This document shows, in pieces, positions 63,711 to 64,000 of a DNA stretch of 64,000 nt; the first letter of the stretch is position 1; every line of letters begins with the position of its first letter. A program made the position numbers and the translations under genes. This DNA is from Streptomyces sp. NBC_01446 (lineage in GTDB: Bacteria; Actinomycetota; Actinomycetes; Streptomycetales; Streptomycetaceae), in the NCBI RefSeq assembly GCF_026340095.1, contig NZ_JAPEPO010000001.1:1-64000 (forward strand), given 5' to 3'. The notes under the pieces were generated by a model that saw only the letters and a program-made list of their open reading frames with translations, was not told where the DNA came from and searched no databases.

Positions 63711-64000
63711 TCAGCCGGCCAGCCGGGTCAGCTGCCGGTCGTGCCACTTACTGAGCAGCAGCAGCGAGACCGTGGCGCCGATCAGCGCGCAGAACATGTC
63801 CCATTGGGTGTCCCACACATCGCCCTGGGTGGCGAGGAAGGCGTCCGCCGCGTGTCCGCCGATGACCGCCGCCACCCACTCGAACATCTCGAAGACCGCG
63901 CTGAACGCCAGGCACGCGCAGACCGTGAGCGGCGCCAGCCATCGGCTGCCGCGCAACGGAGACGTCCGGACCAGCAACTCCCGCACCAGGACGGCCGGTA
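63711..64000 (-). CDS. YjdF-family (DUF2238) membrane protein, partial at window edge
   Basis: The C-terminal part of an integral membrane protein. The family segment F-E-M-F-E-W-V, then A-D-A-F-L-A-T-Q-G-D-V-W-D-T-Q-W-D-M-F and A-L-I-G-A, is clear, ending with a helix and R-L-A-G before the stop at 63711. The frame stays open to the window end, so the start lies beyond it. A GTG at 63986 is internal. The function of the family is unknown. Confidence 0.85.
   Translation of the reverse strand, partial: PAVLVRELLVRTSPLRGSRWLAPLTVCACLAFSAVFEMFEWVAAVIGGHAADAFLATQGDVWDTQWDMFCALIGATVSLLLLSKWHDRQLTRLAG

Overview
The window is GC-rich actinobacterial DNA, most likely from Streptomyces or a close relative. 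The evidence is the strong G/C bias at third codon positions (with long antisense shadow frames), GTG starts, purine-rich ribosome sites, and typical Streptomyces families: PucR, TrmB/LuxR regulators, an SpoIIE-type phosphatase, an ECF41 sigma factor, GPP34, and a sugar ABC importer without its own ATPase. Many truncated or frameshifted genes and two transposon types point to an accessory, chromosome-arm-like region. I saw no tRNA, rRNA or CRISPR.

Region 1 (1-12184) is a compact sulfatase locus. It holds four Cys-type S1 sulfatases, a formylglycine-generating enzyme (FGE) to mature them, a PadR repressor, an MFS transporter and a GH3 glycosidase. None of the hydrolases shows an export signal, so the inferred logic is import of a sulfated glycoside or oligosaccharide followed by desulfation and glycoside cleavage in the cytoplasm. 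Two related 18-bp palindromes in the locus are candidate PadR operators.

Region 2 (12194-24148) is patchy and decaying: a truncated Lrp/AsnC regulator, an NmrA-type reductase, a frameshifted TetR remnant, a DHA2 efflux pump with a divergent TetR regulator, an intact IS1380-family insertion with target duplication, a beta-propeller-like protein, a methyltransferase and an amidase both cut at their 5' ends at one junction, and an SDR/DUF2867 protein.

Region 3 (24350-30876) carries a PucR regulator, two operator-like palindromes, a PLP-dependent decarboxylase-like enzyme and an amino-acid permease, interrupted by an IS200/IS605-type element with a frameshifted tnpB. Region 4 (31132-37024) is methylmalonyl-CoA mutase (mutA-mutB), its GTPase chaperone meaB, and a GPP34 protein. 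Region 5 (37085-43140) holds a large secreted subtilisin, a TrmB/LuxR regulator and an SpoIIE-type phosphatase.

Region 6 (43278-50737) is a fructan-use system: LacI repressor, cytoplasmic GH32, two ABC permeases, a solute-binding protein and a secreted GH32. Repeated TAACGAGTTA-type sites lie between the divergent transcripts. Region 7 (50775-61624) is a catabolic cluster under an AraC regulator: BKACE, quinone oxidoreductase, TauD dioxygenase, MFS transporter, small alpha/beta hydrolase and acetoacetyl-CoA synthetase, with a degenerate TauD paralogue and an acyl-CoA ligase divergent from it. BKACE should release acetoacetate, which the synthetase would activate. Region 8 (61684-64000) has an ABC-transporter remnant, an ECF41 sigma factor with its partner AhpD-like gene and matching promoters, and the end of a YjdF-family membrane protein.
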